This document shows positions 7,729 to 16,737 of a stretch of 64,000 nucleotides of DNA, one piece after another. Numbering within the stretch: the stretch's first letter is position 1; every line of letters begins with the position of its first letter. A program made the translations under genes and the position numbers. The notes below the pieces were generated by a model, which was given only the letters and a program-made list of their open reading frames with translations, made no database searches and was not told the DNA's origin. Origin of the DNA: Holophagae bacterium. Lineage in GTDB: Bacteria > Acidobacteriota > Holophagae > Acanthopleuribacterales > Acanthopleuribacteraceae. The DNA is taken from contig JAJCXM010000022.1 of the NCBI GenBank assembly GCA_029263455.1, positions 310,001 to 374,000 of the forward strand, read 5' to 3'.

Positions 7729-9825
7729 TTGAAACACTTTATGTCGGGACTCGCGTTACTTAGCTTTGGTCTTTTGTTGTTTGCAGACCAACCGGGTCAA
7801 GTTACGGATGATCCTTATATTTGGCTTGAGAATGTCGAGGGCGAAAGGGCGCTTCAGTGGGTTAAAAACAAGAATGCTGAGTCGCAGGCGATTCTGACTG
7901 GTAACGATCTTTTTGATGGTGTTTATTCACAGATGAAAGATATTTTGAATGCTAAGGACCGAATCGCAGAACCCGAAATTCACGGCAAATATCTTTACAA
8001 TTTTTGGCGTGACGAGGCTCAACCTCGTGGTGTTTGGCGCCGCACATCACTTGAGAGTTATGTATCAAAATCACCTGAATGGGAACTGGTTCTAGATGTC
8101 GACAAACTGGCTAAAGTAGAATCAGAGAACTGGGTGTTCAAAGATTCTGTGATCCGCAGTCCAGACGGTGATCGTGCATTGATTCACTTGTCTCGTGGCG
8201 GAGCTGATGCGGTCGTTGTGAGAGAATTCAACTTACAGACAAAGACATTTGTCGAAGACGGTTTTAGTTTGACCGAAGCCAAGAGTACCGTTGCTTGGCG
8301 AGACTTGGACCACCTTTATGTGGCCACAGATTTCACAGAAGGTAGCTTAACCGACTCGGGCTATCCACGGATGGTTAGGTTGTGGAAACGCGGTACGGCT
8401 ATCAGTGAAGCGGTATCCCTTTTTGAAGGCGAAAAAGGGGATGTAGGTTCCTGGGCTATTTCAAACCGTGATTACGGTGATGATCATGACTTCGTTCTGC
8501 AGCTGAAGACATTCTATACGTCTGACATATATGCCGTAGATGGTCTAAAACTGAGCAAATTAGACCTACCCGATGACGCCACGATCGCTACAGTGATGAA
8601 CGGTCAATTGATAGTTGAATTGAAGTCGGATTGGTTGACCTTTAAACGTGGGTCCGTCGTGAGTGCAGACTATCAACGTTTCTTAGACGGCGAACGGATA
8701 TTTCAATTAGTCTTAAAGCCAGATGAGCGCTCATCGGTATCGACGATCTCACGCACCAAAGATCTTTTGCTGGTTGTGACATTAGAGAACGTCAAGAATC
8801 GTATTCATCAGTTTAGATTTGAACAGGGCAAGTGGGTCTCCAATCCAGTGAGTTGGGAGCAACCAGGCACCATCGCTTTTGTGGACGATGTCACTGACAG
8901 TAATCAGTATTTCGTGACTTATACGGGTTTTTTGACGCCTTCATCTCTATGGCTTATTGACGGTGACAAAGGCAGTAAAACCATGATCAAGACGTTGCCT
9001 GCCTTTTTTGATGCGTCGCCCTATGAGGTGCGGCAATATGAAGCGACTTCAAAGGATGGGACGCTGATTCCCTACTTTGTGGTGATGAGAAAAGATGTCG
9101 TATTAGATGGAAGTAATCCCACCTTGCTATACGCTTATGGTGGATTTGAGGTCTCTATCGTGCCCAAATATTCGGCGTCCGTAGGCAAAATCTGGTTAGA
9201 TCGAGGTGGTGTGTATGCCCTGGCCAATATCCGCGGGGGCGGTGAGTTTGGTCCGAAATGGCATCAGGCAGCGCTCAAGAAAAACCGCCATAAGGCGTTT
9301 GAAGACTTCATCGCCGTATCTGAAAACCTTATTGATCGCGGTGTAACGTCGACACCGAAGTTAGCCATTCGGGGCGGCAGTAACGGCGGACTGCTCGTTG
9401 GTACTGCTTTTACGATGCGACCAGACCTTTACCGCGGCGTTGTATGCCAGGTGCCCTTACTCGACATGAAAAGGTTTAACCAGCTCTTAGCTGGCGCAAG
9501 CTGGATGGGAGAATTTGGCAATCCTGACGATGTAGACATGTGGTCCTATATTCGTACCTACTCCCCATATCACAACCTGCATAAAGATACGCACTATCCA
9601 AAAGTGCTTTTTACCACGTCAACTCGAGACGATCGAGTACATCCGGGCCACGCCCGTAAGATGGTCGCGCGCATGACCGAGATGGGGATCCCGGTTTATT
9701 ACTACGAGAATATGGAGGGTGGCCACGCAGGTGCCGCCAACAATGAACAACGCGCGTACTCCGAAGCTCTTATCTATAGCTATTTGAGTGATCGACTCAT
9801 GCAAGACGAGAAACCCACATTGTGA
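7729..9825 (+). CDS. Prolyl oligopeptidase, peptidase family S9A, exported
   Basis: 698 aa. I chose the TTG at 7729 because GAGGAGG lies at 7714-7720 and the resulting N-terminus (KHFMSGLALLSFGLLLFA) is a signal peptide; an upstream TTG at 7669 lacks a site. The N-terminal segment DDPYIWLENVEGERALQWV is the S9A hallmark, followed by a seven-bladed propeller and a C-terminal alpha/beta hydrolase. The catalytic residues are visible: Ser551 in GGSNGG, an Asp pair at 634-635 (DDRVHPG) and His666 in EGGHAGA. The enzyme cleaves short peptides after proline, here probably in the periplasm. Length is normal for the family. It is separated by 172 bp from the ArsR-type gene and ends in a convergent junction. 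Confidence 0.93.
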   Translation: MKHFMSGLALLSFGLLLFADQPGQVTDDPYIWLENVEGERALQWVKNKNAESQAILTGNDLFDGVYSQMKDILNAKDRIAEPEIHGKYLYNFWRDEAQPRGVWRRTSLESYVSKSPEWELVLDVDKLAKVESENWVFKDSVIRSPDGDRALIHLSRGGADAVVVREFNLQTKTFVEDGFSLTEAKSTVAWRDLDHLYVATDFTEGSLTDSGYPRMVRLWKRGTAISEAVSLFEGEKGDVGSWAISNRDYGDDHDFVLQLKTFYTSDIYAVDGLKLSKLDLPDDATIATVMNGQLIVELKSDWLTFKRGSVVSADYQRFLDGERIFQLVLKPDERSSVSTISRTKDLLLVVTLENVKNRIHQFRFEQGKWVSNPVSWEQPGTIAFVDDVTDSNQYFVTYTGFLTPSSLWLIDGDKGSKTMIKTLPAFFDASPYEVRQYEATSKDGTLIPYFVVMRKDVVLDGSNPTLLYAYGGFEVSIVPKYSASVGKIWLDRGGVYALANIRGGGEFGPKWHQAALKKNRHKAFEDFIAVSENLIDRGVTSTPKLAIRGGSNGGLLVGTAFTMRPDLYRGVVCQVPLLDMKRFNQLLAGASWMGEFGNPDDVDMWSYIRTYSPYHNLHKDTHYPKVLFTTSTRDDRVHPGHARKMVARMTEMGIPVYYYENMEGGHAGAANNEQRAYSEALIYSYLSDRLMQDEKPTL

Positions 9826-9833
9826 TTAGGCGT

Positions 9834-9858
9834 CGGGCGGCTTTAATCAGGTCGCCCG
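9834..9858. terminator. Hairpin between convergent genes, possible bidirectional terminator
   Basis: CGGGCGGC (9834-9841) pairs with GTCGCCCG (9851-9858) over 8 bp with one G-U pair and a 9-nt loop. It lies in the 35-bp gap between the stop of the prolyl oligopeptidase (9825) and the stop of the lytic transglycosylase (9861). There is no clear T-run on either side, so termination activity is uncertain. Confidence 0.45.
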
Positions 9859-9860
9859 TG

Positions 9861-10607
9861 TCAATCACTTGATGAGGGAATAAGTAATCGATCGCCGGTT
9901 CTTAGTTTGCGGGCGTCTATCTTATTGGCTGACAATAAAACGTCCACGGCAACATCGTATTTGCGCGCGATCGATGAATATGTTTCTCCGTGAATTATGA
10001 CGTGATGTGTCTGACCAGAATTCACTTGGTCCCGGAGTCTTTGAATTCGTGCGTGGGCAACCAATGCTGAGGCCTTGATCTTATATACATAATCGCGAAC
10101 CTCCGCTGGCAACTGCGAAGCAATAGCAGGCCAAGCCAGCGTGTCATATTGGGGACACCACTTCTTCACCGATCCCTCACCTGCGACGTAGGCTGCAAGA
10201 GCCACTTCCCAACTGCCAAAAAGTTCGCATAAATATGACAAATATGAGGCACAAGCCCTGGCGGATCTGATTGGATCTAGTCTTTCGTCGACTTCTTGGG
10301 AAACGCTCAGACCAAAGGCTCGAGCTGTCGACTCCCGAAACTGGAACATGCCAACGGCGCTCTTTGGGCTCACCACGTCAGAACGAAACCCACTTTCAAT
10401 TAATGGTAGCCATACCAATGCGGTAGGCACGCCAGCAGCCCTGAATTCTCTTCGAAACGACGCAATATGCGGCTCGGCGCGACGCAGTGAGTGTTCCACG
10501 TGTTCGCTACGTTCGTTTTGCAAATAACGCACCCAAAACTTAACCCGAGCATGGTCTGGTTCCAGGTTAAGCGCACCGGTATGTGGGTTTGCGATAATAA
10601 TCGTCAA
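9861..10607 (-). CDS. Lytic transglycosylase with C-terminal LysM domain (MltD-like)
   Basis: 248 aa from a TTG at 10607. An SLT (GH23) domain covers about residues 50-190: the catalytic Glu is in LPLIESGF, followed by SAVGMFQFRESTARAFGL and ALAAYVAGEGSVKKW. One LysM domain follows (HHVIIHGETYSSIARKYDV ... GDRLLIP). Such enzymes cleave peptidoglycan glycan strands in the periplasm. The start is odd: the TTG has no ribosome site, while the same frame continues upstream as TIIFILLTIII, which together with the coded TIIIA would make a good signal peptide but has no ATG/GTG/TTG before the in-frame TGA. A GGAG lies about 30 nt upstream of the TTG. A rare start codon or a small frameshift is possible. 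The gene follows the two-component pair in the same direction with a 66-bp gap. Confidence 0.8.
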   Translation of the reverse strand: MTIIIANPHTGALNLEPDHARVKFWVRYLQNERSEHVEHSLRRAEPHIASFRREFRAAGVPTALVWLPLIESGFRSDVVSPKSAVGMFQFRESTARAFGLSVSQEVDERLDPIRSARACASYLSYLCELFGSWEVALAAYVAGEGSVKKWCPQYDTLAWPAIASQLPAEVRDYVYKIKASALVAHARIQRLRDQVNSGQTHHVIIHGETYSSIARKYDVAVDVLLSANKIDARKLRTGDRLLIPSSSD

Positions 10608-10673
10608 TAATATAAAAATAATCGTGCCGTTTCAGTTGTCTTTCTCCACTTATCGGCACGCAATCGCTCTAAA

Positions 10674-11405
10674 TCAAGCAGTAAACTTGTAACCCAGTCG
10701 ATGAACTGTAATCAGGTGACGCGGATCGTGTGGGTCCTCTTCGATCTTTTTCCGCAGTTTTGCTACATGCGTGTCCACGGTTCGGGTAAATGGTAATGCT
10801 TGATAACCCCAGACATCATTCAGGAGTTCGTCTCGTGTTACGACTCTTCCCCGATTTTCAATAAAGTATTGCAGTAGCATAAATTCGCGGGATGTCATTT
10901 TGAGTGGTGTGCCGTTGCGTTTTACTTCATGTCGAGCCAGATCAACCTTGATCGGTCCGAACACGAACGAGGTCTGTTTCTGCTGTGCTGAATGAAACTT
11001 AGGTAGCCTTCGACGCATGACAGTTTCGGCACGAGCCAATAACTCTAATAAGCTAAAAGGTTTAGTCACATAATCATCGGCACCTAGTTTTAATCCAAGT
11101 ACCTTGTCAATTTCTTGGCCTCTAGCTGTGAGCATGATGATGGGTACATCCGAACCTTCGTTGCGCAACATTCTGCATACGTCTAATCCGCTAATTTTTG
11201 GCAACATGATGTCGAGGATCATAAGGTCAGGCTGCACCTGCCGGGCTCGCTCCAACGCACGTACGCCGTCCGCGGCGGATGTCACATCATATCCCTCGGT
11301 TGTGAACCCTTCTCGCAACGCGATCGCCAAGGACGTGTCATCTTCGACAATAAGTACCTTCTTGGAATCGGTGGCTGTGATCTCAACTTGTGCTAACTGT
11401 TGCAT
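10674..11405 (-). CDS. OmpR/PhoB-family response regulator
   Basis: 243 aa. Receiver domain at about residues 15-130: KKVLIVEDD with the acidic pocket, phospho-acceptor Asp in [13 protein letters not shown], Thr in IIMLTARG and Lys in DDYVTKPFS. Winged-helix DNA-binding domain at about 145-243 with [25 protein letters not shown] and [17 protein letters not shown] ... HRLGYKF. It is preceded by the histidine kinase gene with a 14-bp gap on the same strand, so the two form a cognate pair. The lytic transglycosylase follows, so an envelope-related regulon is plausible but not shown. Confidence 0.95.
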   Translation of the reverse strand: MQQLAQVEITATDSKKVLIVEDDTSLAIALREGFTTEGYDVTSAADGVRALERARQVQPDLMILDIMLPKISGLDVCRMLRNEGSDVPIIMLTARGQEIDKVLGLKLGADDYVTKPFSLLELLARAETVMRRRLPKFHSAQQKQTSFVFGPIKVDLARHEVKRNGTPLKMTSREFMLLQYFIENRGRVVTRDELLNDVWGYQALPFTRTVDTHVAKLRKKIEEDPHDPRHLITVHRLGYKFTA

Positions 11406-11419
11406 GAATCCCCCTTGGA

Positions 11420-13105
11420 TTACGGCGTGGGCGCTAGGACAGCGGCACCAATATGGTTTTTCTGTTTGTGAATGGGCAAAGATACGGTGAACGTACTTCC
11501 TTTGCCGATTTCGCTTTGTAATTGGATGGTTCCGTCGTGATCTAAGACGATTTGGCGAGCTATCGCCAAACCTAGACCAGTGCCGCGAACATGATGGACA
11601 AGGCCATCACCGACCCGGTGAAATCGCTCAAAAACTTTAGATTGGTCATTGGCTGCGATGCCATAACCGTTGTCTGAAACCGAGATGATGACTTGGTCTT
11701 CACGCGCGTCCAGCCGGACATTGACTTCGTTATTGTCAGGCCCGTACTTAACCGCGTTATCGATGAGATTGTTAAAGACAAGCTGAATAGTGTCTTTTTC
11801 CGCTTCAATGGAGAGTGGGTTCGAACACGAATCATGAAATTGTACTTTTACGTCAGGATGGTCTAGGCGACCCTGATACGCAAACACGCATTCTGCAACC
11901 AAGCTATTGATGCAGACCGGTTCTTTGTTATAGGTCTGATCACCCGACTCCAATTTTGAAAAATCCAAAATGTTCTCTATCAGCTGGGCCAGTCGTTTGC
12001 TTTCAGATTCAATGTGCTGGCCAAATAACTTTACTTTGCTTGATTCCACAACGCGGCCTGACGAGATCATCTCCGAAAAAGCTCGGATCGATGAAACCGG
12101 GGTTCGTAATTCGTGCGAAACATTTGACACGAATTCCGTTTTTAAGTTCGATAGATGTCGGTGGTGACTGGCTGCTCGCAAAGCGAGCGCAAGTCCTGCC
12201 AGTAAAACAATGGCTAAAGCACAAGATAAGGCTAAATTTACGCGCAAGCTGCCAGCTAAACGATTGACGGCCGTATCTTGCGCATCGATATGAAACTGCC
12301 AACCCTGCAAAACGAAGGTCGGTGCCATTGTTTCTTTGACAATGTGATCATGGTCCTTGTGGACAGGACTGCCCACGACCAGCGAGCCCTCATCGTCCAG
12401 GACCCGGATGTTTAGCGCTTGAAGCTGTGATGTTTCTTTTAGCGTTTCATCAACAATGCTAGGCATCAGATGCTGCCGAATATGACCGACGTCCAAGACT
12501 ATGGCGATAACCCCAACCAGACGCCTCTCCTCGTCGCTGACGGGTGCTAGCACAAGCGGGTAATCTGGTTCCGACTCTTCAACGGAATAGCCTGATGGTC
12601 CCAGTGAAACCAACTTCTCTGCCAAGAGCTTCCAGTACAGGGTCGCCACAAAAGCGGCATCTGCGAGATGAGGATCAATATTATCAATCACAGATCCATC
12701 CACCGTGGAAACGAAGAGGGGTGTATCGTTCTGGCCGACTTCGAAACTTTGGGTCATGACCATGGACGCAATTTGACGTTCATCTGGCGTCAATCGTTTA
12801 GCGCGAAGTTGAACAAACGATTTGAGTCGTGTCTCGTCGGTTAACACACTAGACGGAGCCGAGAGAAAGGCATCTGCAATCTTGACAGTTTGTTGACGTA
12901 ATTGGCTGTCTAAGGTTGTCAATGCTCGTTCGATGGTTAGCTCATTGGCAATCTTCGATGCTTGCCGCCATTGTGTTAGCGAGCGCCATTGACGTTGCAC
13001 GAAGAAAAGGGTCGGAATCAACACCAAAACGACCGAAAGCCACGTAATGGATTGCGAGCGAACCAATTCGATGATTCGATTGCCGATGGGTGAGTTCTTC
13101 GCCAC
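11420..13105 (-). CDS. Membrane sensor histidine kinase, partner of the adjacent OmpR-type regulator
   Basis: 561 aa. One membrane helix at about residues 18-36, a long extracytoplasmic sensor region (about 40-280), a second helix ([21 protein letters not shown]), then HisKA with [17 protein letters not shown] and an HATPase domain with [21 protein letters not shown] and [12 protein letters not shown]. All catalytic boxes are intact. No HAMP domain is evident between the second helix and HisKA. The ligand sensed by the periplasmic domain is not recognisable. The kinase gene is first in the kinase-regulator-transglycosylase run on the minus strand; a terminator for the upstream PDZ gene lies 220 bp before it, so it has its own promoter. 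Confidence 0.93.
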   Translation of the reverse strand: MAKNSPIGNRIIELVRSQSITWLSVVLVLIPTLFFVQRQWRSLTQWRQASKIANELTIERALTTLDSQLRQQTVKIADAFLSAPSSVLTDETRLKSFVQLRAKRLTPDERQIASMVMTQSFEVGQNDTPLFVSTVDGSVIDNIDPHLADAAFVATLYWKLLAEKLVSLGPSGYSVEESEPDYPLVLAPVSDEERRLVGVIAIVLDVGHIRQHLMPSIVDETLKETSQLQALNIRVLDDEGSLVVGSPVHKDHDHIVKETMAPTFVLQGWQFHIDAQDTAVNRLAGSLRVNLALSCALAIVLLAGLALALRAASHHRHLSNLKTEFVSNVSHELRTPVSSIRAFSEMISSGRVVESSKVKLFGQHIESESKRLAQLIENILDFSKLESGDQTYNKEPVCINSLVAECVFAYQGRLDHPDVKVQFHDSCSNPLSIEAEKDTIQLVFNNLIDNAVKYGPDNNEVNVRLDAREDQVIISVSDNGYGIAANDQSKVFERFHRVGDGLVHHVRGTGLGLAIARQIVLDHDGTIQLQSEIGKGSTFTVSLPIHKQKNHIGAAVLAPTP

Positions 13106-13323
13106 GAATTCCTCTCGCTTTAAATAGCGACGTGCTGTGAGTAATTAAGCTTCATCTTGTGGTTTACGTGAAAATCTCAGCCAGTTTGCATTGTGATTGC
13201 AATTTTTACAGACGTAAGCAACTCTGCTCAGACGAAGCTAGGGCCTCAAAATCGTCGTTTATGAGCAGGTGACTTGCAAAACGAATGGGGTATTTGTGAT
13301 CTTTGTGTTCGCAAGCTTTGAAT

Positions 13324-13362
13324 GAAATGAAAAAACGCCAGCCTATTTGAATGCCAGCGTTT
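13324..13362 (-). terminator. Rho-independent terminator of the small PDZ gene
   Basis: Read on the minus strand, AAACGCTGGC (13362-13353) pairs with GCTGGCGTTT (13342-13333) over 10 bp including two G-U pairs, with a 10-nt loop, followed directly by a run of T residues. It lies 31 bp past the stop codon at 13394. The rest of the gap to the kinase gene at 13105 shows no supported gene. Confidence 0.75.
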
Positions 13363-13393
13363 ACAAAGATTTCACAAAATAAATCTGGCTGTC

Positions 13394-13858
13394 TTAGATT
13401 TGTGCGTTCGGGTTCGCGTGATGTTTGACCATATGTGCGCCAACCCATTTCGAAACCGTCTCGTCCGGAATGGTCGCCATGATCATGTCGAGCTTTTGGC
13501 GTTTGCCTTTGCGTTCGATAACCAGGGGAACATGGTCGCCGACCTTGATGGACTTCATGGTGGTAGCTAATTGGTCGCCAGTCATGCCAGCCAAGTCCTT
13601 GCCGTTCATGGATATCAAGAGATCGCCTACTTTGGCACCTGCGAGTTCGCCCGGGCTACCTGGCGTTATATCAAAAATTGAAACCAAGCCCGATTCATCA
13701 CCGATTCCGTCCACCTGAATTCCATCCCATGCGGTATTGATGAGATAGGTCGTCATCTTATCCAAACAGGCTTGTGTTTCGCTCGCACATTTATGCCCAT
13801 CATTGGCAAAAAGCGAAGCACTGACGGCCCAAACGGAAATAAGCACAATGTTCTTCAT
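13394..13858 (-). CDS. Small exported PDZ-domain protein (copy 1 of a tandem pair)
   Basis: 154 aa from the ATG at 13858, which is preceded by AGGAGG with four bases of spacing; the longer frame to 13960 lacks such a site. Signal peptide: KNIVLISVWAVSASLFA. Mature part: a Cys pair (CASETQAC), then a TAWDGIQVDGIGD segment and a PDZ domain (IFDITPGSPGELAGAKVGDLLISMNGKDLAG ... MKSIKVGDHVPLVIERKGK). It ends in WVGAHMVKHHANP. No protease domain is present, so it is a stand-alone periplasmic PDZ protein of unknown partner. It shares this whole plan with the next gene upstream (13985-14470) and is clearly its paralogue. A terminator follows at about 13.34 kb. Confidence 0.75.
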   Translation of the reverse strand: MKNIVLISVWAVSASLFANDGHKCASETQACLDKMTTYLINTAWDGIQVDGIGDESGLVSIFDITPGSPGELAGAKVGDLLISMNGKDLAGMTGDQLATTMKSIKVGDHVPLVIERKGKRQKLDMIMATIPDETVSKWVGAHMVKHHANPNAQI

Positions 13859-13984
13859 GACGCCTCCTAGTTCCAGATCGCGAAAGGACACGAAGGAATT
13901 AGATCCTAATCTACAGGTTGCAGATGCAAACGTCTTGACCGACAAGAAAAAAGGCGACAAATGTTGTTAACATCTGTAAAAAAA

Positions 13985-14470
13985 TTAGAGGCCGACGTCG
14001 CTCTTCTTGTAGTGGTGCTGAATAAAGTGGTTGCCAACCCATAATGCAACTAGATCTGTTGGGGGTGACGCCATCTTGACTTGTTTGTGAAACGTACGGT
14101 CACCACGTTGCACTGTGTAGGTAACGACCGTGCCCACTTTTAGTGATTTCATGGCCTGAATGAGGTCCTGATTTGTCCAAGTCTGCATGGGCACACCATT
14201 GAGTTCGACCAGGATATCGTCTACTTTGAAACCTTCAGCAATGCACGGACTTCCAGGCTCAATTTCGACGACACGTACAGGGTCTGAACTGCTTACACCA
14301 TCAACGCGTAAACCGTCCCAAGCGGTCTCCATGTAAGAGCTTACGATCGTTTGTAAACACTGATCAACGGGACGAGGACACTTCTTGTAATGTCTGTATG
14401 ATTCCTGCCCGAATCCCAAACAACATGTCGCAATTATTAGACTTGCCTTTGTAAGTGGGGTAAAAGCCAT
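13985..14470 (-). CDS. Small exported PDZ-domain protein (copy 2 of a tandem pair)
   Basis: 161 aa from the ATG at 14470, preceded by AGGGGA with a spacing of about six; an in-frame ATG at 14500 lacks a site. The signal peptide is AFTPLTKASLIIATCCLGFG. The layout matches the neighbouring paralogue: a Cys pair (CPRPVDQC), ETAWDGLRVDGVSS, a PDZ domain (VEIEPGSPCIAEGFKVDDILVELNG ... AMKSLKVGTVVTYTVQRGD) and the ending LWVGNHFIQHHYKK. An extra Cys lies in the PGSPC loop. The two genes are 126 bp apart and may be co-transcribed. The role is unknown; the pair lies upstream of a kinase with a periplasmic sensor. Confidence 0.72.
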   Translation of the reverse strand: MAFTPLTKASLIIATCCLGFGQESYRHYKKCPRPVDQCLQTIVSSYMETAWDGLRVDGVSSSDPVRVVEIEPGSPCIAEGFKVDDILVELNGVPMQTWTNQDLIQAMKSLKVGTVVTYTVQRGDRTFHKQVKMASPPTDLVALWVGNHFIQHHYKKSDVGL

Positions 14471-14551
14471 GGTTAGTCCCCTGTTCCCTCGCCCAGACAT
14501 TATACTTGAAGCAAGACGGATTGGGCTGTGATTTTAGTTAAGGAGTGAAAA

Positions 14552-15175
14552 ATGAACCAAATTTTTTGGTATTTCGACTTCATTTCACCATTTGCATATC
14601 TACAGTTCCAGGAACTTCATCGCCTATGTGATCCACATCAGATAAATTTACGCCCAATCCTACTGGCAGGCCTTTTGGGGCATTGGGGGCAAAAAGGTCC
14701 TGCGGAAATAGCAAGTAAACGTCTCTTCACTTATCGCCACGTCTTATGGCTTGCGAAGCGAAAAGGGCTAGAGATGCGTCTTCCAGAAGGCCACCCGTTC
14801 AATCCTCTCTTCGGGTTGCGATTAGCTACCGCCTGCGAGTGTCGCTATGACGTTGTGGCAGCGATCTTTGATCATATATGGCGTGCTGGAAAGACATTCC
14901 AAGACGTAGACGAGAATGCAGATTTGGCGGAACGACTAGGCGTGAATATCGCCAAGGTCAACGCGGCATCCGTCAAACATGAGCTCCGTAATAGCGGAGA
15001 ACGGGCTTTAGAAATGGGCGTATTTGGTGTGCCTACTCTGATCATCGAAAACCGACTTTTTTGGGGCTTGGATGCAACCCAGATGGCAGCAGATTTTCTA
15101 GCAGGCGATCGCGAGGGCCAGGATGAAGTGTTCAAATCAGTCGAAAAATTGCCGGTTTTTGCGAGACGAAAATAG
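14552..15175 (+). CDS. DsbA-like 2-hydroxychromene-2-carboxylate isomerase family protein
   Basis: 207 aa. The ATG at 14552 follows AAGGAG. The N-terminus IFWYFDFISPFAYLQFQEL is the signature of the kappa-class GST/2-hydroxychromene-2-carboxylate isomerase branch of the DsbA thioredoxin fold, where the S-P-F/Y-A/S-Y motif replaces CxxC and binds glutathione. FGVPTLIIENRLFWGLD near residue 165 contains the cis-Pro loop (GVPT) typical of the fold. HCCA isomerases act in naphthalene and related aromatic degradation, but many family members have other, unknown substrates and no aromatic-degradation genes are nearby. It is divergent from the PDZ genes and likely monocistronic. A T-run follows at 15191-15199. 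Confidence 0.82.
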   Translation: MNQIFWYFDFISPFAYLQFQELHRLCDPHQINLRPILLAGLLGHWGQKGPAEIASKRLFTYRHVLWLAKRKGLEMRLPEGHPFNPLFGLRLATACECRYDVVAAIFDHIWRAGKTFQDVDENADLAERLGVNIAKVNAASVKHELRNSGERALEMGVFGVPTLIIENRLFWGLDATQMAADFLAGDREGQDEVFKSVEKLPVFARRK

Positions 15176-15234
15176 TTAGCTTAAAGCTTTAGTTTTTTTC
15201 TCAAAACCCGATATGAGAGTCATGGAGGGATAAC

Positions 15235-16737
15235 GTGAGAACCGTTGATAGCGCAGACGAAGTAGCCTTAATTCAACAACGTGTTCTTGATGACGCCGAC
15301 TATCTCGTTATCTACATGGACTGGGTCGTCACAAGCAACCATTCGTTTCTCGTGGCACTTGGCGTTGATAGTGAAGGCAACCGCCGAATTGTGGGTGTGT
15401 GTTATGGAAATGCTCGTTCTGTCAAAACTGTTCAGACGCTCTTAGACGACCTCGTTCACCGCAAGCTGAAAATAGATCGAAGGCGGCTTTACGTGGTGGC
15501 TAGTTCGATGATCCTACGAAATTCCGTACTTGGTATGTTCGGAGATGCTGCATTGATTCAACGGTGTCGCACGCACTGTCTTAATAATGTCACCGGCCCA
15601 TTGTCCGATGACTTAGGCGCGTCAATCAAAAAGCGTCTGAAGTCGGCCTTTTCGGCGCCTTGGCAGCGGGCTCGGGCAGAAATTGAGATTATGGCTACGG
15701 ACATCCGAGATGAAAACCCAATCGTGGCCGCCAACCTGCTTGAGAGCCTCAACGAAGACCTCACCATCAATCGTTTTGACTTGCCTCCAGCGCTCACCCG
15801 CGAACTTGCAACCACTCGATTTCTGTTATCCCCAGAAAAAGGCTTTAAGCATCGCCTTAAGGTGCTTAATCGGCTAAAAATAGAAACAGAAGCCACAGCC
15901 TGTTTTGCAGATCTACTGATTGAAGTCGAAGAAAAATTCAGTCGCATACCTGGCTTTCGCGATCTTTGGATTCTGGATACAGCCCTTAAACAAGAAAATA
16001 TCGACGAGTCTTACGGTGAAGATATTTCGGAACCGATGACCAAAGTCGCTAGCTTCAGCCGTGCACAGCATCGGCGACATAAACGCTGGAATGTCCACCA
16101 TGTTGAGGGGCAAATCCAATGTACGATCCGCGCAAATGTCATGGATATTAGCCTTAATGGTGTTGCCGTTGAGACACGCTCGCCCCTGGCGGTGGGCAGG
16201 TCATATACCTTCAATTTGGCTAATGCCGACAAGAAGGTGGACCTTATCGGCAGAGTTGCTTGGTGTAAGTTAAATAGAACCGAAAGAGTTTCTGCCGATG
16301 AAATAGCGGCCATCTACCGTGCTGGCATCGAATTCGATGGCACACTTTCGTCAGCGGGCGACAATCTGTTAAGTTTTCTGGAGAACAGCGTGGAGATCTT
16401 GCTGGATCGGCGCATTTTTGGTCGCTTCAAAGTCGTGGACGGTGAGCGACCCATCCAACTCAATTCCGCATTTCCGTTTGTGGTTAAGAAAATATCTGCT
16501 TCTGGAATGCTTATCGAAACCGAATTTCAACCAGAACTTCAGACGATATTGCCAATAGAAGTTAAATTGGGCACAAAGACGTTCGAAGCGAGCGGGAAAG
16601 TTATCCACACTCATGAAAAGCCAAACAGTGATCTTTTTGAGTTGGGAATCGAGTTCATCGAATGTGAGAAAGAGAGTAATCTGATTCTTGAGTCGTTTAT
16701 CTCAAATGAACTCGATTCCGTGGCTATATCAGATTAG
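15235..16737 (+). CDS. Inactivated IS256/Mutator-type transposase core fused to two PilZ domains
   Basis: 500 aa from GTG with GGAGGG at 15224-15229. Residues about 20-200 follow the IS256 (Mutator) transposase catalytic core: IYMD29, VALGVDSEGNRRIVGVCYGNA, LLDDLVHRKL, DRRRLYVV, the QRCRTH (109-114) C-x2-H motif followed by NNV, ESLNEDLTINRF and LATT. The usual second Asp (L-F-V-x-D-G) is Ala89, and the catalytic Glu of TTNPIES is replaced (TTRFLLS, Leu198), so two of three DDE residues are lost. The transposase N-terminal DNA-binding part is absent. Residues about 278-380 form PilZ domain 1 with RxxxR (280-284) and DxSxxG (304-309), so c-di-GMP binding is plausible. Residues about 390-485 form PilZ domain 2 with RxxxR (393-397) but Lys419 where Asp is expected. 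The frame is intact over 1.5 kb, arguing for a domesticated gene rather than decay. No terminal inverted repeats were seen. Confidence 0.8.
   Translation: MRTVDSADEVALIQQRVLDDADYLVIYMDWVVTSNHSFLVALGVDSEGNRRIVGVCYGNARSVKTVQTLLDDLVHRKLKIDRRRLYVVASSMILRNSVLGMFGDAALIQRCRTHCLNNVTGPLSDDLGASIKKRLKSAFSAPWQRARAEIEIMATDIRDENPIVAANLLESLNEDLTINRFDLPPALTRELATTRFLLSPEKGFKHRLKVLNRLKIETEATACFADLLIEVEEKFSRIPGFRDLWILDTALKQENIDESYGEDISEPMTKVASFSRAQHRRHKRWNVHHVEGQIQCTIRANVMDISLNGVAVETRSPLAVGRSYTFNLANADKKVDLIGRVAWCKLNRTERVSADEIAAIYRAGIEFDGTLSSAGDNLLSFLENSVEILLDRRIFGRFKVVDGERPIQLNSAFPFVVKKISASGMLIETEFQPELQTILPIEVKLGTKTFEASGKVIHTHEKPNSDLFELGIEFIECEKESNLILESFISNELDSVAISD

Noticed and set aside
13206-13448. 80-codon minus-strand frame across the PDZ terminator
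   Set aside because: It contains the terminator hairpin of the PDZ gene and overlaps its end in another frame; no family match or ribosome site.
15235-16737. Live insertion sequence
   Set aside because: Two of three DDE residues are gone, the DNA-binding N-terminus is missing, PilZ domains are fused in frame, and no flanking inverted repeats or target duplications were seen.
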